Positions 11,140 through 24,400 of a stretch of 64,000 nt of DNA are shown here, one piece after another. Every line of letters starts with the position of its first letter. Position 1 is the first letter of the stretch. The notes beneath the pieces are model-generated. The model was not told the DNA's origin, ran no database searches, and saw nothing but the letters and a program-made list of their open reading frames with translations. Source of the DNA: Klebsormidium nitens (lineage: Eukaryota; Streptophyta; Klebsormidiophyceae; Klebsormidiales; Klebsormidiaceae); the NCBI GenBank assembly GCA_000708835.1, contig DF237263.1, positions 1 to 64,000 on the forward strand. The letters run 5' to 3'. The position numbers and the translations under genes are program-made.

Positions 11140-14100
11140 CTACTCACAGCATCGCCAGCAGGAGACGGTCGCCCCGATCAGCAGGCACAGCACGCCCAGC
11201 GCTATAAACCAGTACTTGATAGACACCCCGAGGACCGTCCGCGGAATCTTGGCCGTCCAGGTGTCCGTGCCCGCGTTGGCCTCCAGGATCCGGATCTTGG
11301 AAGAGGTGACGTCACCAAAGGAGTCGAAGAAGGTATTTTTCGCGAAGATGGATGCGGGGTCATTGCTGCCAAGAAAGAGAGCTGAAGGGTTGAGGATTGG
11401 AAGACAGGTTTATCAGTGTGCATACAAGGAGTCCCTTTCCTTTGACCTTGATATAAACATTCAAATGTCATCTCTTCTGGAGAAACCTAGAAATCTTGGA
11501 AGGCAGAACGCTTACTGTCACGCATCAGGCGGCCGATGACGTTAGCATTTTGCCGTGTGACGCAACTACGCTTCGGGCACGCATACCATAGTATCACTGA
11601 AGCAAGGTGGTTTCCTTGGCGCCTCTTCCTATAGGAGAAACTACAACCGCAAAGTCAATTGGGCTCTTTTGAGCGTCATTACTTCTTTGAACCTGATCCC
11701 CAGCGAACTCATTCTCCGTCGCGTCTCTCACCTCAGCGTGTTCGCGAACGCGGCCGCGGCGTCGCGCGCGGCTTGGAGATTCGCGCCGCTCGCGGGGCCG
11801 AACGCAACGGTAGAATCGACGGACACGCCGCTGCCCTGGTTGATGCCGTTGACCGTGACCTGGGAGAGAAAGGTGACGTCAGGACTTGAGAGAAGGGTGA
11901 CGTCAGATCAGTCGCAGGATGCCAAGCTGTTCATCAGAACGAGGGGACGTGTGACTAATCGGGCAAAGGTGTTCCTGTGGTGGATCCGTTCATTCATTGT
12001 GATGCGCACGGACTGGGCGAAAAGCGAAACGCTGAGATAAGATTGCAGAGGAAGGAAGAAGAGATACATGAAATTTCTCCCTTTACACGTTCTACTTGAA
12101 ACGAAAATTGCGGCGCTCATCTCAAAAAGCTGCGACGGCTCAAATTGATGAAGCGGATGCTTGTAACTTTGAACCTTTTGCCGCGTTTTCCGAGACAATA
12201 AAAGCTAGAAGCTGCAAAGCGACGCGGCTTACCGTGATCTTGCCGCCGTAGCCGGTGGCATGAGCCGCTTGCGTCATCGTGGCGTCAAAGTTGTTCTGCA
12301 TAGGCCAGATAATTACCTTGTTAGCAACGTATTCCAAGTGTCCTGGTCCTCCAAGTCCACCCTTCTAAAAAGTACCCTCGTTTGCGTAACGTGACCAACG
12401 AAGGAGATGACCGGAGGGGGCAAAATGTGATCTTTGCGGCCTTTTTAGCGATCAAGCTGTTCAAACCTTTCCACAATCACTATACGCTATGCATTATCAT
12501 TGTTAGAGGGCCGCTATCCCCGGAAGCGTCTCCTAGTTCATTGGAGAGCGCTCAGAATGCGGATGAGAGTTTGAGTCTTCGATCCGACGAGGAAACTTCC
12601 TAGCATCTTCAATGAAAATCTCGAAGCAACGTTCGACCCGCGACGAAACGCTCCCCGCTCGCACGCCCCCGCGCGTTACCACCCACCTGGAACGTCGTGT
12701 ACTGCTGCTGAGTGCTCGCCATTCCCCCGGAGAACCGCACCGTGCTGGTAACCTGCATAAGCATCGACTCTCCGCCGCTGTTACTGACAACCGGGGCGGT
12801 GATCGGGGGCTGGGCCGGGGAGTCCGCTTCTCCGGTCGTTCCGGGCACTTTGCAGAGGCCGGAACGGGAGTCGCAGACGGTTCCGTTGGCGCAGTCGGAC
12901 GGAACGCACGCCGGCTGGCCGCAGTTGTACCCGGCGTAGCTCGGGAAGCAGTGGCACGTGCCGTTGTAGCAGTGGCCTGCGCGCGCGCGCGAGGGGTTGA
13001 TAAGCTATGGGTTGGGGAGAAGAGATGGTCACACGCTTCTGAAGCAGATTCTTGTCCACGCGCCCAAGAGGGGACTCTTAAGTGATTATGAAAGGGCCAG
13101 AAGCAGGGGCGTGCATCAAAACGGCGGCCTCGCGATAAGGAGCATACGTTATGGGGGAAGGAGGCGAAGGGAGCGTAGTAAGAGAAAGAAAGTTCCACAT
13201 GCAAGCCAAGAAAGGGTTTTCGACGCGCCGCGTGGGGGCTATTCACCGGGTGATCCAAGAGGGGGACCAAAGTCAGTCTGCACGCTTCTCACCTTTGACG
13301 CTGCAGTCATCGAGGCACATATTGTACAGAAGATTAGCACGTGCATATCGAGCACTGGCTTACGCGCGCGCAGTGACTAGAAAAGAATCGGAGACGGACT
13401 GCGTGCTTCTCACCTTTGCCGCTGCAGTATTGGGGCGTGTATTGTAACAGAAGACTAGCACGAGCCTTTAAGCACTGATATACGCGCGCGCGTGGGTGAA
13501 ATAGTGGAAAGATCATACTTTACTTGGCTCTCACCTTTGCCGCTGCAATCATCGGGGCACATATTGTACATGCAAAAGTCCGCCGCGGCGGGGCAGGGCC
13601 CGATGGTGCCCCGGGCGAAGTACTTGCGGGGCAGCTCAACCTCCTGCGAAGACGAAAATAACACAGTTTTTAGCAATTCTAGCAATTCGGAGCATATTCA
13701 AGTTCTTGAGAGGAGGCTTTCCTATGGGGACGATAAGTGGGCTCCGAAGGAGTTGTGACACCTTTTGGAAATTCATCTTCTTACCAGGGTATTGCATCAA
13801 AAGCAACCGGACTACGAGCCGCTAAAGACGGTGGTTGTTTTGAAGAAATTAAGCGGAGCGCCTGCGTCTTCTGCTTGGTTCGATTACGAGAAACGTGCAA
13901 ATCGACGAGCCCTTTTGCAGTCGTCAACAGCACAGGCAATACAAATACATTTGTAGAATTTGCTGAGATGTGGCTTAAAGTACATCAGATCGCCGTCAAA
14001 ATGGTCACGTAGCAACGAAGGTGCAGAAGAGTCCGCACGCAATCCCTAAAACCCTAAGAACTCAAAATTTAGGACCAAAAATCTTAAAATCGCTACGGGA

Positions 14101-17100
14101 TCTCACCACATTATCTACACACTGCAACCAGGCCCCCGGTGCGACTTCGACGTACAGGGACGGCGGCGCTCCGCGTTTCCCCGGTACGCACCGCTGGGGG
14201 TAGCAACCCGCCGACTGCGCGTTGCTGTTGCCGACTTTTTTGATCCAGGGGTCGGAGCCGTGCTGGAAACACCTGCCCGGGGAAAGGTACGTACCGGTCA
14301 AAAGAGGGCTTGCGAGGATGTAATTGCTTTCTCATTGCCTCTGGAAATCTCTCTGGACGAGACTTAAAAAAGTAGACCAAAAGCCAAACCGCGAGCGCCA
14401 CCGCCGGAACCTTCTTTTGGCAGCTTCTCGCGCTTTATCAGTCGTGGCTACCGTTCATAAAGCTGGATTGAAGCTTCCCAAACTTGCGAAGATAATTAAG
14501 GCAGCTCGTGTAGGGTAACCCCCGTCTCCACGAAGTTGGATGCGTGGCCCGACTTGTTCGAAATGGCAGTCGTGATTGACACGCGACCCGATGAAAAACT
14601 TCGCCGGAAAAGGGCGCCCCCTTTTCCCGTTCGCGCAACGTTGCAGCTATCACTGCTCGGTACCGCTTCTCACGAGCAACTGTCCTGATTCAAAGAGAGA
14701 GCGTGCATGAAAGAGATCCACCTAAGTCGATTTTGACAACCTCACAGAAGACCTTACAAAACCTTTCAAGCAGATTACAATGTGCTCACCTCGACGCCGG
14801 CCCAAACTGCATCCCAACGGAGACTGCGTCCGTCTGCATCTGCCCTAACAACGGCGCCGTACAGCCGTAGTTATTCCATCCAATCACGCGCTGACACCCG
14901 TCGTCCGTACACGACCCCGAGTCCGTCGGCGAATCGCCGCACCCGTCGCAATAGCCGACCGCAATCGCGTCGTACGTGCACTGGTAGCCGGCCGCGCCGG
15001 AGCCGCCGGCCGCGCACTGGTACTCGGAGAAGACGGCCTGCCCCGCTGCAGGGGGTTTAGGAAGGGTTCAGGATTGAGGATATTCTGAAAGAGGATGACT
15101 TTGGTGAGTCTGTTTGGGTCAATTTGAAGAAGAAGTAGGCTGGGGAGGCGACAAAGCCAATGTCCTTATGTGCTTGGTTTGACTGGAATGCGAAATGGTT
15201 TGAAGTAGCTCAGCTTCCTGATATGGCCTCCTACCGATGCAATCGTTTTCGTTGGTTTCTCGTTTTGCAATTGTTCTGCTCATATTTCTGTTCTCATTCA
15301 GCGCCCATACCTCGAATCTAGCGCCTCCGCGCTCGCGAAATCGTGACTAAAAACCTGCCGCTCTCACCCGAAGAGGAGCACGACTTGTAGGCAAAGTCGC
15401 AGCCCTTGAGGCGGCCGAACCGCAGGAACATGCCCAGTCCGTAGTCCGGTGCGTACCACCCGCTGTCGTCCAGCAGCGCGAGCGTGACGTTGGAGTACGC
15501 CTGCGTGTTCACCTGCGACGCGCCCTCCTGCGGAGACGTGGACGTTCAGCTTAGTGTTCTGTCGATAGGGTTAAGGGATTCTTGTGCAAATTGACCCAAA
15601 AGTTGTCTTTGTCGTCGGTAATGCGCGAGCGTGATGTTGGAGTACGCCTGCGTGTTCACCTGCGACGCGCCCTCCTGCGGACGCGTGGAATCGTGTCAGA
15701 AGGGCGTCCGAGGTACAACTCTACGCCTGATTTAGCAAGTTCGTCTGATCCAGCAGCGCAATTCCTGAACTTGTTCGCGGCCGACGCCCCATCCTGTGTA
15801 TGGGTGTTAGTTCAGGGTTCAGGTATCGCGAGTGTCTAACTGCTGAAGAGCCAGCTCCAGATTGCGCTGAGCTGGTAAAGTGATCCATCCAGACGAGCCT
15901 GGAACGGGCATTGGAACACAGAGGTGGCAATGAAGACGACAGGCTCCTGACCATGATCTCTCCGTGCAGGATTCGCGCTTCCCAATGGCTCCCCGCCGTG
16001 CTAGGCCCGCCTCCGTTCTCGAGCTCGACTCCGTTCAGCTTGCTGCACCCGAAGTGTGCCCTGCCCATGGCGATCACCTGTGGCACGCAAAGGGACAGAT
16101 TAACATTTCAGGAAGACAGGAGAGGAGCGTTTTGTGGGAGAGCACGGTTGAAGAATGTTGTATCGGTCTGAGGAGCCGTTCTCTGAGCCACCGAGCAGCT
16201 TCGTGTGCCAAAGCAGATACGGGGCCGGGTCCCAGGTCCAAAAGTCCGGAGATCAATGGAAGTCAAGCAGGGTCACTGTGAAGACTTTCGGCCAGACTTG
16301 GGTCTGACGGTTTCCACCAATCTGGTGACGTCACCGGCCTTACCTGTGGCGTCACGATCTTGCGCACGGTCGTCCCCCGCTCTTGGAACGTCCCCACCAC
16401 GGCGCGGACGTCCGGCCCCTGCTCCGAGAAGTAGCGCGAGCTGTCGGGCCAGCCGCTGTCCGCGCGCGGGACGCGCGGGTCGCCGTTCTCGTCGCGGAAG
16501 TACGGGAACAAACTGTCGCTGAAGGCCAGGACGTGCGTCATCTCGTGGAGAGTTATCATCAACTGCAAGAGAAGTGGGTGAAAATGGTTGTCAAGATCTA
16601 TTCTTTGCGAAAAGCGAACCCGGGTCGACGCTCTCGTCGCAAAAATGTGGAAACAAACTGTCGCTGAAGGCCAGGACGTGGAGCGTGATATCAACTGCAA
16701 GAGAAGTTGCGGATATCAAGATGTTCTCTCCGCGAGAAGGGAATCCTTCTTCGACCTCGTTTTGAAGGTCATTGCAAAAAAAGATTGCCCCTGGAAGGCC
16801 AGAACGTCTGCCGCCTTGTGGAGTTTGGTTATCAGTTGGGAGAGAAGGTTTTGATTTTGGAAATTGAAGGACGCAGTTTGGACAAGCGAAACGTATCGAG
16901 TTTCAAAAAAACACCGGGTAAAAGGCGTCTTATGAGCTGACTGGCGTTGGATTGGAGACTAAATGCGCGAACTAGAGAACAAGTCCTTTGGAAGAAATGA
17001 AGCATAAAGATATGCGAGAACCGTGAATCGAGGTTTGCATTTTCTTGAAGATTGACTCCTTTCGTTCGAGAGGAGTGAAGAAGGGACTGCAAGCTGAATT

Positions 17101-20100
17101 TAAAAACTCCAGGCCTGCCACTTTCAATCTTTTACCTCTCCATCCGGGTTGTTGCTATCCGTCTCCGAGAAGTATCCCGGGCAAAACTTGATGTTGCCCG
17201 CGAGCCGCCGATCGGTATCGAGATCGAACATGCACACGCCCGCGTGCGCATTCAAGACACATTTAATTTGGTCTCATCAGTCCAAATGTCTTTCCATGTT
17301 CTTACCTCGCCATCCGGGTTGTTGCTATCCGTCTCCGAGAAGTACCCCGGGCAAAAATTGATGTTCCCCGCGAGCGGTCGGTCAGTATCGGGATCAAACA
17401 TGCACGCGCCCGCGTGCGCCGCCGTCGAGGCCCCGCATTCGGGGGTGGCCTTCGAAGTTATGTACACAATCAGGTCGGCGTTCTTGACTCCGGGGCCTGA
17501 CGGAGTGGTGACGCAGTGGAACGCATCGGACCGGTCGCAGGTGGTCACGTTGTTGAGGTGCGCGGGGTCGATAACGGCGTCCTGGGATCGGACGGTGGAG
17601 AGGGAATTAGAGGAGCATCGGACGGTGGGGATGGAGTCAAGAGGGAGTTTGGAAGCGGCTCATCTGCACTGTTCGCTGCCAAGAACAATGCTGAATCTGT
17701 GCGAGCTGAGAAGGCGCCTACCCACCCCTTACGTGAGAAGCAAGCAGACCAGGGACGAGCTCAGGAGAGACCCAAATTACAAGGAGATTTGGACCCGAAA
17801 AGATCCGACATCCGAAGAGTCTCAGGCTAGATGAGGCGGTCAAAAATGGCTGAAAGAGCTTTTGAACAGCGGAAAAGTATTGTATGAGAAGTTTGCCAGT
17901 CCATTCAGATTCACGACATGATAGAAAAAAAAAAAGTCGGATTGTTACTTTCCAAACGATGCAGGACAGTGTTACCGGAGCTCGAATACCCAGACCTGTC
18001 AATTGCAACAGTGAAGGAAAACTATCGAGGTCTTTCTGAAAGCGGGGCTTTGGCGGGTTGCCATATGATCATGGGTATCCCGCCAACCGACCAACCAAGT
18101 TGCCCTTGGTTGATGTGATCCCAACCGGCTTAGACTCCGTTCCTCGCCGGATGAGTCGTGTTCCACCTGTAGTTTCCACAACTTGTCAGTGGCGGCAGGA
18201 TCCCTCAAATAGTGAGCTATGTGTTGGCTGGTAGACTCGTAGAAGAAGGGCTCGACTTACGAGACACGTGGGGGAGACGCGTTCGGGACACTCGTACACG
18301 GGCAGGCCTTGCATGTTCCACCGTTGCCATTGCTGGCACTCGAGCTCCAGCTTGAGCGGGCCGACCACCGGGCGCTTCACTTTGATGGCACGTTCCAGCC
18401 ACCTGCGCGCAGCCAATGCAGGCCCTCAGCTAAAAGGACGTTTCAAAAGAGGGCGTGGCGATTATAAAAGAAGCGGCAACAACAAGTCGAAGAAGGCTGG
18501 TGTTCGGTCGCCAAAGCAAACCAAGTGGTCGTCAATCTTTGGCGACAAAGAGGGCGCTGTTCTGTGCCTTGTGTCCGCTTCTGACGTTACTGCGAACGTG
18601 TCCGCCTATGCCTTCTTGAAGTGCTTTGGAACCGTGGATGGTGTTGTCTGGAACTCATCCTGACCAAAGGAACTGTGAGTTTGTCACCAGCCTTGGGAGG
18701 AGGTCTACTCACAAGTACGTGCTATTTAACGTAGGAACTCACTTTGAACTTGTTGCATTTAAGCCCAAAAAGTGGGTTCGACAAGTTTAAATCGGCGTTC
18801 TGTGGCTTCTGTATCAGTGCCAGCAGGTTCTCTCATCGATTCGGGCCTGGCCTCGTATGCTGTGCGTCATTGACGGAACACCTTTTGACACCACCTCGTT
18901 TACGCTGCTGATTGAGCCCATGGCTGCTGAGACATGTCTCCGGAATATGCAAAGGAACAACAATATGTGCAATCGGAAAGCGGGTGCGCACCTGATGGCG
19001 GTCGGAACAAGGTTGTACTGGATGTAGTCTGCGTGCTCCGTCATTAGACCAGACAGGTTGAAACTCTGCGCCGAGCAATGAAAAGCGCTTTGTGTCAACT
19101 GTTGTAGGTTTGGGCTCCAGCCGAGAGCTTCCACAGCAACATCCGTCAGTCTCCTGGCCCAACAATTTGTTGTTGCGGAAATGAAGCACTTCAACTAAGC
19201 TTGAGCGCACGTATATTTCCGTTGCCTTCAGCAGACTTCAAAAGAAAGTCTGTTGAGAAGGGCAAACTCATGACCGCTCCTCTGCTACACTCGTGAATCG
19301 TGATTCTCACCGGAACAATCCGAATGGGAGCTGGCTTGGGTTCTGCCAGCAGCCGCCTCTTAGGCTGCCCCTGATCCCCCTGTTGCATGATGTTCCTGCA
19401 GACCGGTAGGCCACAAATATCAGCCCCACTCTTCCTGGAAAGAGTTTCAGCTGTTGCATGGCCGCTGGCGCATAATCTGAGCTTCAACTGCAAAAGTAAC
19501 TTATCACGACATTACTAGAGGCGGCCCCTCCCGCTTAGATCTTCCAGAAACGACTCAAGAGTTCAAAGTCACTGAAAATCGCCTAGGGGCTTCCAGATGC
19601 TGCGGCTCAGAGGCTTCTTCAAGCTGCTATATCAAGCTTGGCAGCACAATTACCTCTGGACTGTCATCTGCGACGCGTACAGCAGGGTTTCTTCCTACGC
19701 TTACTGTCTTGTAACATTTGAAAGTGTGTGAAGACAGAAAAGGTCAGGAATTGCTGACGCGCATACCTGACTTCCTGACTCCTGTGCCGCCTCCTGTGGA
19801 TCTCAATGATCCTGGGGACCATGTGACTGTCGTGCACGCAATTGTGTCCTGTCTGGTGAAAGCTCTCATACACCGCCACCGACATGTTGGCGGACGCCCT
19901 GGACTCGTACCACTGGCGCGCCTCCACACGTCCAAAGTCCACTAAAAGAAGCAACGACAAGATGACTAGAAGTGAATACTGGTCTGAGAACACTCGCTGA
20001 CAAGCAGCCACCTTCAGCCACTTTGTTGGAGTGCCCCTGTGCTCTTCCTTTGGACCTGCGCAGAGTCCAGCATCCAAGTTTCCCTGTCTGAAACCCTCGG

Positions 20101-20110
20101 GCAGGCCCAT
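11140..20110 (-). CDS. Leishmanolysin-family (M8) zinc metallopeptidase, membrane-anchored, 15 exons
   Basis: Exons: 20110-19767, 19395-19311, 19065-18992, 18402-18261, 17581-17306, 16562-16344, 16077-15952, 15527-15368, 15045-14790, 14272-14107, 13643-13535, 12976-12687, 12295-12233, 11859-11732, 11365-11140; about 887 residues, all phases agree. A hydrophobic segment at ~45-55 acts as signal peptide or anchor. HNCVHD opens the M8 pro-region. The catalytic motif is HEMTH (residues ~313-317), with the third zinc ligand in the RAHFGC motif (His ~388), then TAGSHWEARILHGEIM and VTLALLDDSGWY, all family hallmarks. Cys-rich segments lead to an EGF-like module (CPDDCSGKGHCYNGTCHC, ~640-680), a SEA-like region made of short exons, and a transmembrane helix (~864-881) with a short CWRCCE tail. 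It should be a cell-surface or secretory-pathway endopeptidase. The start Met gives a long n-region and may be wrong. The stop TAG overlaps a good donor (GTGAGT), so a further last exon is possible. Introns carry decayed exon copies (listed separately). Confidence 0.85.
13277..13495 (-). repeat. Two decayed tandem copies of leishmanolysin exon 11 3' edge
   Basis: Two units, about 13277-13372 and 13409-13490, each repeat the last ~40 bases of exon 11 (encoding the YNMCPDDCSGKG segment), its donor site and the start of the following intron. The units also resemble each other in purely intronic sequence (GAAGA(C/T)TAGCACG, ACGCGCGCG), so whole ~130 bp units were duplicated. Both lie in the intron after the real exon (13535-13643). 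Confidence 0.75.
15622..15800 (-). repeat. Decayed copies of leishmanolysin exon 8 5' edge
   Basis: About 15622-15688 repeats almost exactly the acceptor CCGCAG and the first ~55 bases of exon 8 (EGASQVNTQAYSNVTLA region). A weaker copy lies at about 15740-15800. Both sit in the intron before the real exon (15368-15527). Neither copy continues into the rest of the exon. Confidence 0.75.
16617..16847 (-). repeat. Two decayed copies of the HEMTH-exon 5' edge
   Basis: Copy 1 (about 16617-16707) repeats the acceptor CTTCTCTTGCAG and the start of exon 6, including CACGTCCTGGCCTTCAGCGA, but lacks the 12 bases encoding EMTH. Copy 2 (about 16730-16847) is more eroded, yet keeps CTCCACAAG and GTTCTGGCCTTC in the same order. 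Both are in the intron before the catalytic exon (16344-16562), and decay increases with distance from it. Confidence 0.7.
17137..17252 (-). repeat. Decayed copy of leishmanolysin exon 5 3' edge
   Basis: These ~115 bases repeat the last part of exon 5 (AGACMFDPDTDRPLAG to NNPDGE region) at high identity, followed by a donor-like GAGGTAAAAG. No acceptor precedes the copy. It lies in the intron directly after the real exon (17306-17581), so it should be spliced out. Confidence 0.8.
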
Positions 20111-21425
20111 CTTTGCTGGCTGGGAGCCTGTAAAACTCCGCCGTCTAGGTCTCCCCTGAATCCAATCTGCATGACATTCAAACTCTTGGGTCTGTATACT
20201 GCTCGCAAAGAAATCATCAAATCCGGGCTACTGTCTGATGCCCCTCTGATGCTCCACTTTTTCAATGTGCTTCATAGATTGTTCGTGGTGATCGCCCCTC
20301 AACTCACAGTCGCAGCAAGGACGCGGAACCGGCTGTGACTAGCAGACAACCTACTTCCTCTGAAGCAGCTTCCTCTTTTTATTGAACAATGCCGATACCT
20401 AAACAGGACCTGAAGGCTCTGCAATACAGGCTTCCTTGTGGTTGATGCCCCAAGCTGACACACAACAAGATATGCCATTTTATCAAGCTACTACCGTATA
20501 TGCGGCCAGAGAGACAGCATAGATCTCCCGGCTGCCGAAAATGGCCGCTGCCAAGAACATGCAAATGCTGCTGATACGGGCACATGCCAAAGCTGTAGGT
20601 ACCTGAACGTACCTATTTGTAGCGCCCTCTTGGGAACTCGCTTTCACATGCAGTGGAGGAAGTACTCAAATTCGTACAGAGTGAGATCAAGTTTGCGGAA
20701 ACCGCGGCCGCAGATGTATTCACATTGAACCGGGCTGTCGCCGTCGGCTCTGGCCGCAACCGCCGGCCGGGGTAGCTGCGCAACTGACCTTGTCATGTGT
20801 GAATACCCTCGGAACAAGCGTTCGGCGAATCACCTGTAAGCAAATTGGATTACGCGCGCGAAGCACAATTACGCGCGGCTGTCGGGCAATCAACATTGTA
20901 CCTATGAGCAGCCACCTGCAATAATCTCAGGGAATCAGGTCTCCAGCAACAGTGCTGGCAGCTGCATATAGCGGGTCATCATGCGTACTGAAGATTGATC
21001 CTGATCCAGATGAACGGATACTTGGAGACAGGGGCCAAGACAAAGGAACTGGATGGACTCAAAGATGGGCCCACGGTTCGACCTGAGATGCTAGCTTGAA
21101 CTCCTGCCCAACCCTGAAGTTGAAGATACCTACATGCGTTGCACTAGAAGCCTAATCACGATATCACTAGGGTGTAGCTCGTGACCAGCTCCTGGTAAAA
21201 GAAAGAGCAGAGACCATATGTACGGAGGCATCGGGAATGTGTTGTGAAACATTGCAAGGCCGCTGTAGCTTTCATACAGGCAGTCTGCTCTAGAATATAT
21301 GCAAGGAGAGGCATGCTCAGAGTCAATGCTGTGTTAAGACAAAGTTAATAGGCTGTAAGGAGCAGCACAAGGGCAGCATGCACCTGACAACTGCTGAGAG
21401 CGGGGAGAAGCTGTAAGAAGGGGCA
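20111..21425. promoter_or_regulatory. Divergent upstream region, leishmanolysin/dynein
   Basis: 1.3 kb between two head-to-head start codons. It includes a GC-rich block at about 20695-20780 (CCGCGGCCGC, CCGCCGGCCGGGG) and a pair of TTACGCGCG strings at 20849 and 20869. An in-frame TAA lies just before the dynein ATG, supporting that start. No TATA box is clear. Function is inferred from layout only. Confidence 0.4.
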
Positions 21426-24400
21426 ATGGGGCCCCCTCGAAAGGGCGCCTCCCCCAACCCGGGGAGGCACACTCTGAACCCCCAGTCAATCTACCCAGCG
21501 GCATCCACCCTGTTTGGAAACAACACCCGCATCCATGACGAGCTGTCTCTGTCCCACGGACCTGATTCTAAACGGCTGCCCCAAAGCGAAGAGATGGAGA
21601 TCGATGGCGGCGATAACGAGGCCATTGCACGGCCGAATGCGTGGGTGCCTGGAATGGCAACCCTGCAGCGGGTTAATGCTAACCCGGGAGGTTCTGAGCT
21701 GGGCACGAGCAGCCTCCTGCGGGGGGGCACGCTTGGCAGGGGTTTGGGTAATTTGGAAAGTGGGTTAGCGCACCGGTTACTACCCCCGCTGGAGAAACCG
21801 CAGAGCCCGGGCTGGGGTGGGGTTAGAGTTGACCAAGGTTTGGCTAACCTGGACAGTTTGAGGCGGAAAAGCGGGGGCAAGCTGGACAGCTTGCAGGGCC
21901 CTGGGAAAAAGCTCAAAGTGGCGGATCCTCTCTACCAGGGAGGTGAATCCAGGGGTAAACTGGGGGGGGAGCAGTCGGCAAAGCTGACTGGGAGGAGCGG
22001 CGCCACACCGCTTCCAGGGGTAAAGTCCAAATCCACTAGCCAGCTGCCGCTTAAAGCGGAAACCAAAGCAGCGGTTATTGAGGAGGAGCTCGCAAGCGTG
22101 GCGACTGGGGATGACGTCATTGCATTCTACGCGCGGCACGGGCAGGACACGGAGGCGCGCTTCTTCTACTGCAATCGCGCGCCGGAGACCGTGTTCGATT
22201 TCCGGCCCTATGACTTGGTCGTTGTTCCGAGAGAGGAAGTGGCCCCGGAGTATTTTACCATGTCAGCAACCGGGGTGGTGAAAATTGGCCCCGGCGCGAA
22301 CACCAAGACGGAGTTCACGTCGCTCGGGGACTGGGTCCGGGAGAAGACGGTCTTCGGCATCCTCCGCAAGATGAGCTTCTTCCGGTACTACCTCATCTAC
22401 AAGGCGTTCAACTTCTGGCGGCACGCGGTGCGCCGCAAGCTGTACAGCAAAGTGCGCGCCACGCTCCACTCCAAGCTCTTCCTCGCAAAGCCGACGTTCG
22501 TCGGCGCGCTCCTGGAGGTGCGCGCGCACATGCACGAGCTGAGTCAGATCGCGATGGTCGCGCTCAGCCCCGGACATTTGTACACTTTGGACGAGTTTTC
22601 GGACGCGCAACTCCAGCAGAGGGTCCAAAAGGCGACGCCCGCGCTCGAGGCGTGCGTCGAGAAAGTGCAGCAGTGCCTGGAGCGGGTGTGCAAGGACGTC
22701 ACGAAACAGGTGCAGCTGTTCCAGGACAGCATCAAGGACGAGGGCGAGCTGGATGACTTGTCCGGCGTGAACTTGTATCCGAGCCGGGGGTCCGAGAAGA
22801 TCCGAAGCATGGTGAGGGAGAGCTATGTTTTACTGGCTTAAAGTGTTCTTCAATAGGGTCGTCGGAATCTGTTCTCCTGCATTTGTAGTACACGTGGTGT
22901 ATTGGATGGCATGAGAAGACGGGTCTTGAAATGTTTGCGGCTGGGAAAGGAGCGGCTGATTCGCTAGCCTGGGAAAGGTTGGCTTCCGTAATAGCTCGTG
23001 ACTGTATCTTTCCCTGTGTTTGAAAGTCGAGGTCTCAACTGGAGGTCGTAAGAATCAGGGGTTCAGAGAGCCGCAGGGGATCCTCTAAATCGGCATGTTC
23101 GAAAGTGAAATATGAGCGGCTTGTCTCCTATCATTCCTGCAAACCAGAAATTCAAGAGTTGATTCGAAGCTCCGTGAAGGGAGTCTGCAAGGAAAACGTT
23201 CCTTGTTTAGGCCCAGCCTTGTAAAAAGCGGCCGCACATTTTCAGTTGCTTGTCCTGTTTGTGTTACAATATACCGAGCCGGCCAATAACATTACCTTGA
23301 TCGAACTCAACACACTCCAAATTTCATCCTCAACCAGCCCCAAACTGGCCTTTCTCAGGTCAGCATCAAGCAAGAAAAGATTGAGCGCGCCAAGACGTAC
23401 CGCCGCGTGATCGAGGAAGCGAAGCAACTCGGCGACTTCATCCGGCTCGCGGATTACATGCTCGTAGAAGGCCTCGTCGATCGCACGATCTCAACGACCG
23501 ACGAGCTCCTCTCGATGCTCGAGCTTCCGCGCACCGGGTCTGACAAAACCTCCAAGGGGGTTTTCCTGACCACGGTCTCGTTCTCGGAAACCAGCCTCGA
23601 GTTTACGCCGAGCGAAGGGGAGATCCTGCAAGTGGTGGATTCGACCGTGCTCGAGGGGGTCATTTCGCTGGTGCAAGCAGCCCCCCGCTTGCTGTTTATG
23701 AGGTCGTTTGGGCAGCACTTTGAGGAGAAGCTAACCGGGCTTAACCCGGTTGCAATCATCAAGGAGACGGACCGGTTTTTGGAGCTGCGGGCCAAGATCG
23801 ACGGCGTCATCCGGCAGGACTTTGCAGAGGCGAACCAGTACGTCCAGGTAAGAGACGCATTCTGCCACGTGTCCATACTTTTGCGATCGAGGTCCAAAAA
23901 GCATTGTGAAAAATAATGACATCGTTTCTTGATGCCCCTGGCATTGTATGTGGAGGACTCATTGGGAGCGTTCAGTTTCGTCAAACGTGGTTGAGTAATC
24001 ACTAACGAAGGGGGTGAGCTTTAGCATGATCAAATGCGTACGAGAATGAATGGTTCAGGCGCTCGAGGTTAATACCCACGAGCGTCATTTGCCGCCGCAC
24101 GAAGTCATACACAGAACCATCTTGCTCGAGAGGAAGCTCGCTCTTCGAAACGGTTGGAAGCAAGCCTGATCTCATTCACGTTTGCTCTGATTCAGGATGC
24201 CTTTCTCATAGCCGCCAGATCTTAAGGGCCCTGTATGTTCGACTCCTCTTCTGTCAGGAAACGAATATGGACACAAGAACAGAACGGCTTTCTAATCTCA
24301 CTGCCAACATGTGCGCAGATCTTCGAGGAGCACCGTCAGATCTACACGTGGGAGGCCACGTGGAGCCCCGACGCGTACGGCGCGGAGCGCCACTCCGCGA

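Noticed and set aside
12533..13270. 245-codon minus-strand frame over the peptidase EGF exon
   Set aside because: Different frame from the EGF-like exon at 12976-12687, which has family motifs, splice sites and phase agreement; this frame is a GC-driven shadow.
14041..14066. Telomere-like CCCTAAA strings
   Set aside because: Only one or two units, inside an intron; similar short strings occur elsewhere, even inside a dynein exon. Not an interstitial telomere array.
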